Shown here piece after piece: positions 39,773-51,738 of a stretch of DNA of 64,000 nt. Under the pieces are notes generated by a model. The model did no database searches and had not been told where the DNA came from. It worked only from the letters and a program-made list of their open reading frames with translations. The position numbers and the translations under genes are program-made. This DNA is from Pilasporangium apinafurcum. Lineage: Eukaryota; Oomycota; Peronosporomycetes; Pythiales; Pythiaceae. Where the stretch lies: the NCBI GenBank assembly GCA_001600495.1, contig BCKE01000031.1, positions 87,535 through 151,534 on the forward strand. Direction: 5' to 3'. Position 1 is the first letter of the stretch, and each line of letters opens with the position of its first letter.

Positions 39773-41353
39773 ATGCACAACATCCATCCTACTACCACGC
39801 TCAAAAGCTCCTTGGTACTTTCATCGGAGCTGCCCGATGTAAAGAAGCAAAATATTTCCGCCGATGTGCAAGCGCTTCGTGCGCAATTCGAGACTAGCAC
39901 AACACAATCCATCGGCACACGCATAGAATTGCTAAAGCAATTGCGAAAATTGGTTGAAGAAGGAGAGCAATTACTGAAGGACGCCATGTGGAAGGATCTG
40001 CATAAGCACCCGACAGAATCCTACGCCTTCGAATTGGCAGCTGTGCTCGCCGAGATCCAAGACCATATCGACCATTTAAGCGAATGGACGAAACCTGAAG
40101 CCGCAGGGACGAATGTGGCGAATTTACCTGGTCGATCGTTCATCTATCGCGAACCGCTGGGTGTCGTCTGTGTGATTGGCACATGGAACTATCCAGTCAA
40201 CCTGCTCTTCATGCCATTAGTCGCAGCCATCAGTGCAGGCAATTGCGTTCTGTTGAGACTACCAGGCGAAGACACGACAGTTCACGTCAACAATGCACTC
40301 ATCGCGCTGTTAGATAAATATATGGACAGCTCCTACGTGCGCTATGTTTACGGAGGTGTGGAAGCCACAAAGGAGATGTTGCGTGAGAGATTCGATCTCA
40401 TTTTCGCCACAGGCAGCTCCAATTTGGGCAAAATCGTCGCCCGAGCTGCTGCGGAGACGCTCACACCTGTTATACTGGAATTGGGCGGTAAAAGTCCCGT
40501 AATCGTTGATTCTACGGCGGATATTGAATTGGCCGGGAGACGAATCGCCTGGGGGGCATTCACAAATGCTGGACAGACGTGTGTCCGACCTGATTATGTA
40601 TTGGTAGATGCAAAAATTGGCGACAGGTTTGTCCAAGAACTGGAGAACTCGGTACGTAAGTTCTATGACAACGACGCGCGCAAATCAGAGTCCTATGGGC
40701 GCATTGTGAACAAGCGCATGTTTGATCGATTGACGAAATTGATAGAAAACGATCGTAAATTTCTCACCTTCGGTGGCCAATTGGACGCCAGTGAGCAGTA
40801 CATTGCGCCAACGGTGTTCAATTTTAAGGAGGACGTCCAAGCATTCACCAAAAGTGCTGTAATGAGTGAAGAAATCTTTGGACCGTTGTTGCCAGTATAC
40901 TATTACAATTCCTCGACTAACATCGACGAGCCAATCACGATTATCAAGCGGGGTGAGAAGCCATTGGCGTTATATCATTTCAGTACCAGCAGAAAGATCC
41001 AAGACTACGTTATCAAGAAAACATCAGCAGGCGGGATGATGGTGAACGATACGATGATGCACTTGACCAACCCAAATGTTCCATTCGGTGGTGTAGGGAA
41101 CTCGGGGTCGGGGTCATATCATGGCAAGTTTGGCTTTGAGGCATTCTCACATAAGAAGACTGTTATGTTCAAGTACAGTTGGCTCGATCTACCGGCGCGA
41201 TATGCACCGTACTCGCCCTCGTCCGAGAGGGTGCTGCGCATGGTCACGTATCCGTTTTCAAAATCCCAATTTCGGATGCTTAAGACATTGTCGTTTGCAA
41301 CACTTCTCGCTGTTGCTGCTGTCGTTCTCAAGGCTAAAATACGTACGAACTGA
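39773..41353 (+). CDS. Class 3 (fatty) aldehyde dehydrogenase with C-terminal membrane anchor
   Basis: This is a 526-residue protein in one coding exon. It oxidises long-chain or aromatic aldehydes to acids with NAD(P)+. Family features are PLGVVCVIGTWNYP, the FATGSSNLGK loop, the general base E236 in LELGGKSP, the nucleophile C270 in NAGQTCVRPDYVL, the EEIFGP segment, and the class 3 end signature PFGGVGNSGSGSYHGK. About 25 residues at the C-terminus form a hydrophobic helix (FATLLAVAAVVL) followed by basic residues, as in fatty aldehyde dehydrogenases anchored in ER or peroxisomal membranes. One oddity: the cofactor-binding KPSE motif found in nearly all relatives reads RLPGED here (from R162). 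A leader intron is likely, as a splice-acceptor-like sequence ends five bases before the ATG. Confidence 0.92.
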   Translation: MHNIHPTTTLKSSLVLSSELPDVKKQNISADVQALRAQFETSTTQSIGTRIELLKQLRKLVEEGEQLLKDAMWKDLHKHPTESYAFELAAVLAEIQDHIDHLSEWTKPEAAGTNVANLPGRSFIYREPLGVVCVIGTWNYPVNLLFMPLVAAISAGNCVLLRLPGEDTTVHVNNALIALLDKYMDSSYVRYVYGGVEATKEMLRERFDLIFATGSSNLGKIVARAAAETLTPVILELGGKSPVIVDSTADIELAGRRIAWGAFTNAGQTCVRPDYVLVDAKIGDRFVQELENSVRKFYDNDARKSESYGRIVNKRMFDRLTKLIENDRKFLTFGGQLDASEQYIAPTVFNFKEDVQAFTKSAVMSEEIFGPLLPVYYYNSSTNIDEPITIIKRGEKPLALYHFSTSRKIQDYVIKKTSAGGMMVNDTMMHLTNPNVPFGGVGNSGSGSYHGKFGFEAFSHKKTVMFKYSWLDLPARYAPYSPSSERVLRMVTYPFSKSQFRMLKTLSFATLLAVAAVVLKAKIRTN

Positions 41354-41461
41354 GAACTTTAAACACACATAACGGTCTTTGAATAGATCAATTCAACATT
41401 TATTTTGTTTGTATTATCTCTATTGCTTCCGATTCATAGATAAAGACTTAGGATTTGTGGC

Positions 41462-42970
41462 TCAATCAGTAGTTGCCTGGACAGCGAATTGCAACCATCG
41501 CAGCAGTTCTTCTTGATCCTGCAGCGACTGGCGGATCTTGTCCAGCGTTTCATCTGCTGTCGGTGAGGGGCATCGCACTACAGGCGTCATGTCTTTCGTA
41601 TCGACGCTGATCATGGTTGTGTTACTCTCTCGTCGAGACCGTTCCACTAGCCATGCCATCTCTTCTTCTTCTGGAGTAGGGTCAGACGATGGACTTGGCG
41701 TGGAGGATCCAGAACTACTTCGATTGTCTTCGACAATGCCGATGCAACACGCAAAACAGACGCGTTTCGGTGGCTCCTCTTTGTTTTCATTGTTGACCGA
41801 CAATTCTGGTGTGTCCGCGAATGAAGGGCGTGTGGAGACCATACAGACTCGACAGACTAGATCACCACATAGGCGACATACATGCTTGGAACGCAGGAGG
41901 CTGAACGGCTTATGACAGAAGCCACACTCGATTGGTATATCTTGTTGCTTTTTCACCCACTGGTTTCTTCCGTTCAATATGTACTGGGGATCTGCATATC
42001 TACTGAAAGATTGCTTGTTAATCCGGAGCAAACTGGTCATGAATCGCTTGTAGTAGCTCTTTGGTATGCGATTCTTCTGAAAATCGAGTTCGGCTGACAT
42101 GAAAACTTCGGTCACGTCCGTGTCTATGGTCGAAGGCAGGAAGAGTGTGACGCTTTTCATGCTCATTCGGACGGTACGTTTGAGCGTGAAGAGCTCTGGA
42201 CATTCTGGAATTTCTACTGGTAGCACGATACGATAGCCTAGTTGCTTTCCGAATGGTGAGGCCACAAATCCAGTTGACTGTATAGACAAAGGACAAGAAC
42301 GCTGGTGAGACCAAACTAGTAAGATCGTCATAACTGCATGTAGTACGAGAACATACTTCGAAATAGCAAGCGGCTGCTCGAAATCGCATTGTCCATGGCT
42401 TGTAGAATACCCACTTCACACCCATCGATGTGTTTGTCGACTGCTCTTCCTTCGGCTTAATATCCTGAATCACTGCGGCATCAGCCGTGAATCGGAAGAG
42501 GTGTTTCTGTGCATTGAACAACTCTGTTCTAGTATTTGTGTGGAAGAAATCCGTTATATCTTGATAGTTGCCAGGTATCATGCCCATTAAAAGGCACTGT
42601 GTCGTCGATGGATTTGCCGGATGAGGACTCTTGTAGGCACGTAATGAGCCAACTTTTGCATGCAATTTCCACGGCATTTGCTCCCATATCTGCTGAAAAT
42701 GTGCACGCCTGTTCTCCTGCAATATTGCGATTGTTTCTTGCAACATGGCTTCGGTCTGCTGCTTCCATTGGTCGATTAATTCTTTTGAGATATGAATATC
42801 TTTGAAGAATGCATCAGGTAGAGGAATCTTCTGTTTCGATTCACTCAGTGTACGGATTCTACTTTACAAAACCCACAATTCCATCCATGAGCTACTGAAC
42901 GTAGCATTTAAATAAATCAGCGATCGATAAATCATAAAAAAATATACACAAACCTTCGTTGGTTCTCCAT
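41462..42970 (-). CDS. START-FYVE protein 1 (most divergent of five paralogs)
   Basis: Three exons (42970-42954, 42858-42357, 42277-41462) give 444 residues starting MENQRR. The first exon is only 17 nt. Residues 60-270 form a START-like domain, with GVKWVFYKPW followed by the LPVEIPECPELF segment. START folds hold lipids in a hydrophobic pocket. A FYVE-type finger lies around 289-350 with all eight Cys. Its basic motif is SKHVCRLCGD instead of RRHHCRxCG, while the later RVC is kept (KRVCFACC). FYVE fingers bind PI3P on endosomes; the change makes that uncertain here. The tail keeps VDTKDMTP and a QDQEELLRWL helix, but lacks the LYEP end of its relatives. It has an extra intron inside the START part. 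Convergent with the dehydrogenase gene, 108 bases apart. Confidence 0.85.
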
Positions 42971-43569
42971 GCTAGTGACAGTTGCTTTGTTCTCGTAGTC
43001 TGCGTAAGCGAGCCGAAGTGAAAGTGAGCCACTACTGCCTGAGAGTTTTTTTTTCCTCGGGTGGCTCAGCTTTGTTTGCTTCTGTTGCCTAAGAAAGGAC
43101 AGAGGAAGATGCGTATCGTTCCATTGCGAAAGAAGAAGCGGCAATTGGAAAGCGATGGGAAGCCCAAATGACTAGAGCAGTCAAAGAATTGCAGGTCCTG
43201 CTTCTTTTTCTCGGCATAGACGAGCATCGAGATCCACAAGCTACTTATCCCACTCATTGGACAGAAAAAGGCCAAACATGCTTAGATATCTATTTGTTAA
43301 AGTTTATTATGGGACTATATAATATAGATAAAGTACAGCTGATATATACTTAAGCAAATTATTACGGTGGATGGATACTGTACTTTCTTATGGATATAGT
43401 ATCTGTGGCAGTGTTCGCAGCAACTTCCTCTCGTCTACTGATCCATTGGCAGGAACACAGTGGCAGAGGACACAAGCGAGCGTTAAAGAACAAACGGCAT
43501 AGAAGAATGACATATCTTTGCATATCCACTGCACAAGCATGTCACATCGACCTATTTTGTTACTTTTAT
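42971..43569. other. Intergenic between START-FYVE genes 1 and 2
   Basis: About 600 bases between two minus-strand family members. It holds the presumed promoter of gene 1 and the 3' end of gene 2. No gene is supported. Confidence 0.45.
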
Positions 43570-45448
43570 TTACGGCAAACTGCTCTCACTTCGCAGTTCT
43601 GGTTGGTACAAGACGACACCTGTGGGTTCTATTTTCTCTTCCAAATTCTCATCGATCGTTGTGGTTGCAGAATGAGCCAACGCTGTTGCTACAAGGGATG
43701 ATGAAGAAGATGATGGCATCATTTCTTGTTGGTGTTTTGCGGTGGTAGTTCGTACACGACTTGATTCAAAGACCATGCGTCGCAACAGCTCCTCTTGCTC
43801 ATACAAGCACTGGTCGATGGAGCGGACGCTATTGGTGGGACTAACTCCTTCCGTTGGGAGCCCTTGTTTGAGAAGAAATGCTGGTGGACGAAACTCGTAA
43901 TCGCTGTCTAGTGTCAGTGTCGTCGAGTAGTGGCTACGCTTCAGCGGGATCATGTCATCTGTATCGACTTCTATTACTCCAGGAGAGTCTATGGTCAAAT
44001 GGTCATCGTCATCCAACGAAGAGAGGTCATCGAGCATTAATGTGGTGGTGTTGACAAATGCTGTCTTCGCTGTTTGTAGATCGATTGATTTGACTTGTGT
44101 TGGACTCATATTGTTGATTGCGCTTGCTTGTTTTGCCTGTTCATCAGCCGACGAATGGGGGAAAACACTAGCATTTAGGTTGCAATCAGATGTAGTATCT
44201 CCCTCTGATGGTGATTTCTCATGGATATCGCTACCAGCAGTGGAAACAAAATCCTCATCTAATGGGTCATGGAGCTTGTTAACGCAGAGCAGGCAAAATT
44301 TGGCCTTGACGACTTTAAAGCACTTGTGGTTCTTGTGTTTTGGTGCGTTACATACGCGCAAACAACTACGACAGACGACATCGCCACAGAGACGACAATG
44401 ATGACGAAAGCGCATGGTGCCAAAATGTGAATGACAGACACTACACGATTGTCGCGATCGCTTCGCAACCCAGTTACTGCGACTAACCATCCCATTGGAC
44501 CAGACGCGCTGCAGATCCAATAGCACTTGCATAGAATAAAGCGCATACATCAGTTTTTTGTAATATTTTCTCGACGCGAGCCAATCCGTTTCTTCATGGA
44601 CGCTCATCATGAAGATTTCCATTGCTGTGTTCTTTGGATCTGCTACCGAGCTTTCCACAGCGCGGATAATGGACACCGAGTGGTCGATCATGCGTCTAAC
44701 CTTCATGCTCTTTGCAAACGGAGGACATTCGGCGATCTCCACTGGCGCCTGTACTCGAACTGCTACATCACGTCCATGTCTATCTTTTGTGTGTATCATG
44801 TATTCGAGAAAGCAGACGTCGCGCTTGGTTATGCGGTGCATGACTGACGATTTTTTTGGCTGCAGACAAACCCACTTGACGCCCATATAGTATGATTGTT
44901 TTTCAGATGCTCGCCGTGTGTTGTTAGTTTTGATATTGCATAGTACGGCGGCATCAACGGCTACATTACTGCCATAGACAAATTGATTCCAATGCAGCAG
45001 CTGTTCCGAGCTTTCGCTGTAGTAAAAGTTCAAGAATTGTTGATATTCTCCTTGCACACGGCCAAAGAGCCGAGATTTCATGTACGTGGGTGCGCTGACA
45101 CTGGGCTGTTCAATCGCAATGAGATCGCCGACGGTGGCAACCACATCCCATTGACTAGAATACCTTGGTTGGTTGCCCATGGCGTCATGAAGCGCGTAGT
45201 CCTTCAGTGCATTTTCTACGATGGCTTGCATACGGCGCTCATATGCGGCTATTTGCTCTGCAGAGAGGTGAATATCTGGGAAGTAGCCACTAGGAAGAGG
45301 AAACGAGCTCACTTTGCGAGACCTAGATGCATCCAAGATATAATTAATTGCGAATATTGGCACAGGGTCGATAGTGTTCTTTATTGACTTACATTAGGGA
45401 TGGTGTGGTGTTGGTAACATTAGGCAGTGAGAGCGAGGAGAGACGCAT
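43570..45448 (-). CDS. START-FYVE protein 2
   Basis: Two exons (45448-45393, 56 nt, and 45322-43570) give 602 residues starting MRLSSLSLPN. After a short leader, the conserved SGYFPDIHLSAEQIAAYE segment opens the family domain. The START-like region spans about 60-290 (MGVKWVCLQP, KRDVCFLEYM, VQAPVEIAECPPF). A FYVE-type finger starts near 305: SRSNWVAKRSRQSCSVC, FRHHCRLCGDVVCRSC, KFCLLC. The first acidic residue of the WxxD motif is replaced by Lys, and RVC by KFC. The tail is acidic and Ser-rich with VDTDDMIPLK, then RSIDQCLYEQEELLRRM, and ends VVLYQPELRSESSLP. This is the only tail of the four close paralogs that runs beyond the LYxP motif. Lipid-dependent membrane recruitment is inferred from the family. 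Confidence 0.88.
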
Positions 45449-48400
45449 CTCGGACGTCTGTCTTCAAATTCAGTAATGGCTGCTTCGGTGCAGCCAAAAG
45501 ATCGTGATCCGAAGAGCCACAGTGGAAGAAAACATTCAGAACTTCTGAATGCTATGCATCATTCCGGCTTGAGCCATTTCGGTTTGCTTAGAGCCATTTA
45601 ATAGTGGGACCCGACAAAACTGCACTTCTCCAAGATTGGGACCAGAGGATGGACAGATAATCTCATCATTTATTTATAGAGGTAAAATTATAGAAGTTTT
45701 GATACTTATTACTAATTTAGCACATAAATTTAAATATTTAATTATTTTTAAAGGTTTATCTTTCGAGACGCCAAAGTATTCGGATGTGGATCGTAATTGT
45801 GTCTACCTGAGCAATTGATGACAAAGCAGGTGGAAATCAACCCGATTAGCCTGGTGCCACATTACACATAGTCACTTATATGTTAAACCGACCAAGAAGC
45901 GAGCCATTTTTCTTGCTAGTTTTTTTTGGTTCGTCTGCTATTCGTTGGTCTTTGTTCTCTTGCAACTCGGGGCAAAAAATGCGTTTGGTAGCTGGCGGAA
46001 AACACATCCGGCGTTATAGCTCACCTTTTCTTGTACGCGATGCGGATCCAATGCTACTATTTGTAAGCGCGGATTCTGCTTACGTGGCAGGTTGGAAAAG
46101 GGGTAAGAGGGATAAAAATCTTTCCCAAACTGGCCAGTTCTGACCGCGATCACTTAAGCTAACGCTGCTGGCAGATTGCTCAAAAACAAGAGCGGCCCTA
46201 CAAATCCTTCCTTGCATAGAAGGAAGCATGGACACGGAGTATAGATCAGACAATTGAGAGCTTGAAGAGGGAAGGAGTGTACAACATCTGCAAAACAAGA
46301 GGCAGTACGAAAAATCGAGATGCTAACAAGCCCAAACAGGGGTGTTAACGTCTCCTGTTGCTGGTTATGTGTTTATGTGGCAGAGCCAGACATGACCACG
46401 CCTTGCACCTTTCTATCATCACTGAGTTTAGCTACGTACGTTCTGGATGTAATGTGGTCAAGCACAGAAAACAAACTGATCATGTGCACATGAGCTTCTG
46501 TATCTATTCGCTGCTCACTGTCAACATTTTCGTGTGGGCTCATCTCGGATGATTGCTGGGCAGTAACAGTCCAGTTCATTCTTGTAAAGGGTACTTCGAC
46601 ATGGGTTCACTTTTACTCATTGTTGACTACTCCATCTGTACTGATCTGCTAGTTCACATGTCTTTGAGATATGCTTCTCTTAGGTTGTAGCAATTAAGAA
46701 ACGTGAAAGCATCTCTTTCCTTTCAGAAATGTCTGCAGTTCATTGTGAGAACAAACGCATATTACACTGTAGGGGACTGAATGATAAAAGAAATATCTGA
46801 ATACAACTCCAAAGTGTCCGTTCACAGCCACCATCAACTAATTCACATATACATTCGTAGACGGGTGCTTTGGTGAGGTAGAAGTCTTGATGTGCTGTTA
46901 TTGAGGCATTCTGATCAGTTAGTACTGACAACTAGGACTGTATCTACCATGATGTTGGCAATGGTAAACAATATCAAGTATCCATATATCTTCTTCAAAC
47001 GCGAGAAATCAGCTCGTGAGCGTGCTGCTGGTATGAGACCTCTTTGTTAACTCGAACTGCTTCAGAATCCTTTCCAAACTTTCTGGGGTTGTAAAGACGA
47101 ATTCTACAATATTTTGCATCGAGATTGCTTTGAAAAAGAGATATGCAAGTACAGATAGACCTTTTTCGAGAATGGCGAGAGGATATAATATGATCATATG
47201 TGTAGAGTAGCGCTAGGTAGTATACAGGAAATATCTAAGCCAAGAAATCTAATTTGGTCTTTCAAGCAAAACTACCAGGAACCGATAAAGGCGGACTGAA
47301 TGATGTAATGATCTATCTCAGTAGTTTATCTCACTTTATCGATTCGTCAGTGATCTTTGCATGTAACTACTTGCAAGTCCCAAGCGCCGAAGTGATAATC
47401 ACGGTAAAAACGCGTCAACAAAGAGCAACGGATCAGAAACATACGATCGCGCAGTGCCACTCCTCCGCCCTCATCTTTACACATCTTCATATTCTGGAAC
47501 TGCACGCATATGGGTATGTGCTCATGCATTAATTTCATTTCTAATATTCTTTTTTTCTTCAGTAAAACGAGTTTGTGGAGTGTGGACTTCTACCTCAATG
47601 TATCATCATGCTTGCTTTGTGTGAAATCAGGGTGCATGCATGATAGTATATGCGGAGAAGGAAGAGCACCAAGGATATGATGGGTATAGCTTCGTGATGC
47701 ACCAATATGCAACCACTTCCCCAATGTTCTCGCGTGCTATCAATCTCATGCACATGATGATCGACGGCTCAATCCATGAAATATTGGATCGCCACACAAT
47801 CACCAACACGTTCAAGTAGTAACTGCATGGTCTTTGTGCATCAGTCATCTTGGTATGGAGGGTGGTGATGCATCGTCAACATGCCAAAAGCAAAATAAAT
47901 ACATAGCAAATTGTTTCCAAACAATATTGCATCTAATATTATATAATAGCGTATTACCGCATTAAAGCAGCAGCAGCATTGGGAAGGCAAGCCCAGTGCC
48001 GTCCAACTCACTACCATCCTGTGTCTGCCCAGTTAGGTCAGTCTTAACCTTTATAAAATAATATCTTGTCTAACATAACGTATCCAATAAAAGACTATAT
48101 ATTGGGATAACTTTGCAAATTACCTCTATAATATAGTACTTGCGATGGACTCGGTTCATTTATGTCAGGGTGATCATCTGGTTGAACAAATGTGCCTCAT
48201 CTGTGTTTCCGCCATTTGGCACAAGCGAACGCAGACTTTTTCTTTCGGAGCCAGCGCATGGAAACACGGATAATATACACACACACACCAACGTGGTTTG
48301 CTCACCCACTCTGGCTCGCTAAACGGTGTACCATAATCACCCCATACTAGCTCCTCTTCTTTGTATATTTTGCTTACTTTTAGTCTTGTTGTTGTCCATC

Positions 48401-48498
48401 GCCCCCTCTCCCTCTGTTGCATCGTTGCACCTCTCCCTACTATAGATAAACAAAGAGGAAGGCACATCGGATCATTTCTACTTTTCACACTGACCATC
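45449..48498. other. 3-kb gene-free divergent region inside the START-FYVE cluster
   Basis: Lies between the divergent starts of genes 2 and 3. Only short frames without motifs are present (none over 92 codons). AT-rich patches occur near 45660-45760 and 47930-47960, and a CACACACACACC run near 48277. It should hold two promoters. I found no remnant of a sixth family member and no mobile element I could name. Confidence 0.5.
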
Positions 48499-50432
48499 AT
48501 GCAGTCTCCTCCCACTGACACGTCCTCTCGTTCGAATGACTTGGCCAGCTCCAGGTAAATGCCGCTTGCATGAGCGAAATGGCAGTCTACTTGTAGCGTA
48601 ACGCTAGTCCGATTAATTTGGCAAACAGGAGCATCCACACAGCAGCGATGGCAGTAGGGGCAGGCGCGAAGTTCCCCCTCTCGGACGGCCATTTCCCGCC
48701 AATTCAGCTCTCACCACTTGAGATCGTCAACTATGAGCTACAAATGGACGAGATCGTGCAAAATGCGCTCAAAGAATGCGATTTGCACGACGAAAAGGGC
48801 AATTTCCCGATTTATCCGGCGCCATGGACAGCTCTGGCACAGGTAGGGGACTTGGCGGTCGTGCAGCGACGCAGTGCGCATGCACCGACGCGCATGAAAT
48901 CACGCGTGTTTGGTCGGATCGATGGTGATTGTCGACAGTTTCTCGATTTCTACTACACCGACACGTCACGGGAGCTGCTCAATTGGCATCAGTTTGTCTT
49001 TGGCTGTGCGGTGGACGCGGCTGTGCTTTGCAATATTCATACAAAACATGAAGGCAAGAAACATTTGTATATGGGGATCAAGTGGGTTGTACTGCAGCCA
49101 TCATCGATGCGCAGAAAGCGTGATTTGTGTTTTCTCGAGTATATGACCTACACCACCGACCTCCAAGGGAGAGACGTGGCGGTGCGCGTGCAATTCCCAT
49201 TGCGGATTCCTGAATGTCCGGCATTTGACCACTCGATGAAAGTGAAGCGCATCCCGAGTCGCATGGTCTCAATTGTCCGACCCGTTCTGGAGGAAAACCC
49301 GAGTACAGGCCGCCCTGACCAGCGCGCACAAGTGTTTATACTCTGCGAAAGCGCGGCCGATGATTTTTTTGCATCAGGTGGTTTTTTTAAAAAGGTGATG
49401 AATGCGTTGAAGGATATGCGCGTGCAGGCCGATCTCAAACGCATCTGGTCCAAAGGTATGGTCAGCAAAAGCAACTGGGTACCGAAGGCGTCGAGAAAAT
49501 CATGTAGCATCTGCCACACCAATTTCCACGCGGCGCGGCGACGTCACCATTGCCGGTTGTGTGGTGATGTGATCTGCAGAAGCTGCGTGATCTTGCGGGA
49601 TGCGCCGAAACACACGGGTAAAATGGGCAGCAGCAATCAGAAACCGGTCAAGGTCGTCAAGACTAAATTTTGCATGATCTGTGTGAGCAAAGTGCGGAAT
49701 CCATCGATAGATGTCACGCAAGTGCGTGCACGACCTGCACCATCGATTATTCACGTGACAGCGAGTGAGGAACCTGTGAAAGAAGAAACACCCGAGCAGA
49801 TGATAGAGGAAGAAGACGATGGTTATGGATCTTCGAATTCATCGCTGTGGTCCGCAACCGACTCGATCGGATCGTTGTCGGATCTGAGCGAGCAGCGGTC
49901 ATCTTCACTGTACTCCTGGACGGATAACACAACGGAAAAGGTGTCATTTGTCAATAAGCTCGATATTATTCCAGACGATGACAACATCACTGCCACTATG
50001 AACCAAAACGACGATTTGGCTGTGATGCTGGAAGATACGGCGATGCTGGAAGTGTCCGAGGTCATCGACACAACTGACATGGTTCCGCTCAAGTTTACCA
50101 ATAAAAAGAAAAACGATGGACAGCGGTCAAAAGGGTCATTTTCATCACTGCGCGAGGATGATTACGAGTTCTATTCGCCATCCCAACGGCGCAGGCAACA
50201 AAGAGCGTCCGTAGACACGTCGCCGTTGAGTAGTTCTCGGTCGATCGACCAGTGCCTCGCTGAGCAAGAAGAACTTTTACGTCGTATGGTCTTTGCATCG
50301 TCTACTATCGGGAAACAGCAGCGTGCAGCAGCAGCTGCCTCGGCTGCCAATGCAGCAAGTATGATTGATCTGCCGAAGATGGCGCGTCAACGAACACAAG
50401 AGCGAGTTGCAGTGAAGCTTTATGAGCCGTAG
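48499..50432 (+). CDS. START-FYVE protein 3
   Basis: Two exons (48499-48554, 56 nt, and 48629-50432) give 619 residues starting MQSPPTDTSS. The family opening DGHFPPIQLSPLEIVNYE is followed by a START-like domain at about 75-290 (MGIKWVVLQP, KRDLCFLEYM, FPLRIPECPAF). The FYVE-type finger is at about 300-372: NWVPKASRKSCSIC, RRRHHCRLCGDVICRSC, TKFCMIC. The basic RRHHCR motif is intact, WxxD is WVPK and RVC is KFC. The disordered tail holds VIDTTDMVPLK, RSIDQCLAEQEELLRRM, an Ala-rich patch, and ends exactly in KLYEP. It is closest to gene 5 (shared YPIYPAPW and IVNYELQM). Likely peripheral on endosomal membranes (inference from FYVE). Confidence 0.88.
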
Positions 50433-51738
50433 AGAGAAAAAGGATGGGGACTATAGACATTATTTAATGAACGTTAGTTAAGATGCCAAAAGAAATCTTT
50501 ATGTTGATCAGCGCATGGATTCTCATTAACATGATCAGGATTCATTGCAGTTTTCCTTAAGGTGAAAATCAAGCCACGTAATATTTTGTGAATTGTAATT
50601 GTTGTCAGTACGTCAAATGGCGTGGTAAGGTCAAGTTAGAACAACTGTTTCGTCATAAATCAGACGAATATGCTCATAAAATCCCACGTTTTCCCAACAC
50701 AAATATACGAAATAAAGGATTGTCCCTCCAATCTCGTGCGTTCGTTTACAGTCGCACTCCAAGCAACCACAGATAAGTCATTTATGATGCTGTACTTAAG
50801 TAGGCTTTGTCATCCATAGGATATCAGAGACATGTAACTTCACGACACAACACATGAGAGCTTCGTTTTATCCAGAGTCATGATACTAAACGATCGACTT
50901 TATTTTTCTCTCACAATCCACCCGCTACTTTGTTCTCATAAAGAAAGACAGGGAAATGATAGTTCTCGTTCCTCTCTCTAACAATCTGCTCCCGTCTTTT
51001 CATTTGAGTCTCGCTTTCTTCTTCATTTCAAGTCGAAGTAGAGCATAAACGAGCGACTATCCTCTTTGCGTTTCTCGAATACTGTTATTTCTATCCATCT
51101 GTAATTACAGACACAGCCTCCTACTTCTCTATACATTGCGTTTGCGAGTTTGTTCAGAATGGTGAAGTCTTATCAAGTATTGCCCTTGTATTCAAAGTCG
51201 TAAGAATCCATGGGATGAGCTCACATATGGTCTCGTTGCTTGAGTTGACAAGATACAGCAGAGCAAAGGAGTGTAAATACAACCAGCTGGCGAATGGAGA
51301 GGAGTGGTAGTGCGTAAATTTTCTAAAGCCATACATTTGGCTTTTATTTTTTTCTTTTATTGTCCCAGAAACGTGAAGCTCAGCAATCTAAATCGGCGTT
51401 GGTTCAGACCAATATCCTATGATAAATAATGTAATTCTTAATTTAATGTGTCTGATAATATTTTTTACATTATAGTATATATATAATAGCACTATACAAT
51501 TTAATATCGAGTCAGAAGACGGAAAGTGCGCAAATTTCCGGCTGAACGATCTTGGCGGAGCAACGTGTCCGTACTTCGAACCCACAACGTCCTTTTTTGA
51601 ATCTTTTTATTGTCAAATACACACAAAAATCGCTGCTATGTCCATACGATTGTGCCTCTATCGAGCCAGAGTGAGAGAGGTGGTGGCTGTTCGTGCCAAA
51701 GGTGCATCTGGCTGTTTTGCTTGTTTGTGTAATTTCTA
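50433..51738. other. Intergenic between START-FYVE genes 3 and 4
   Basis: 1.3 kb without a supportable gene. A strongly AT-rich block lies near 51410-51505 and contains TATATATATAATA. The last part should hold the promoter of gene 4. Confidence 0.45.

Noticed and set aside
45449-48498. Search for a sixth START-FYVE relic or a mobile element in the 3-kb gap
   Set aside because: No RRHHCR, QEELLRRM or transposase-like stretch was found in any frame.
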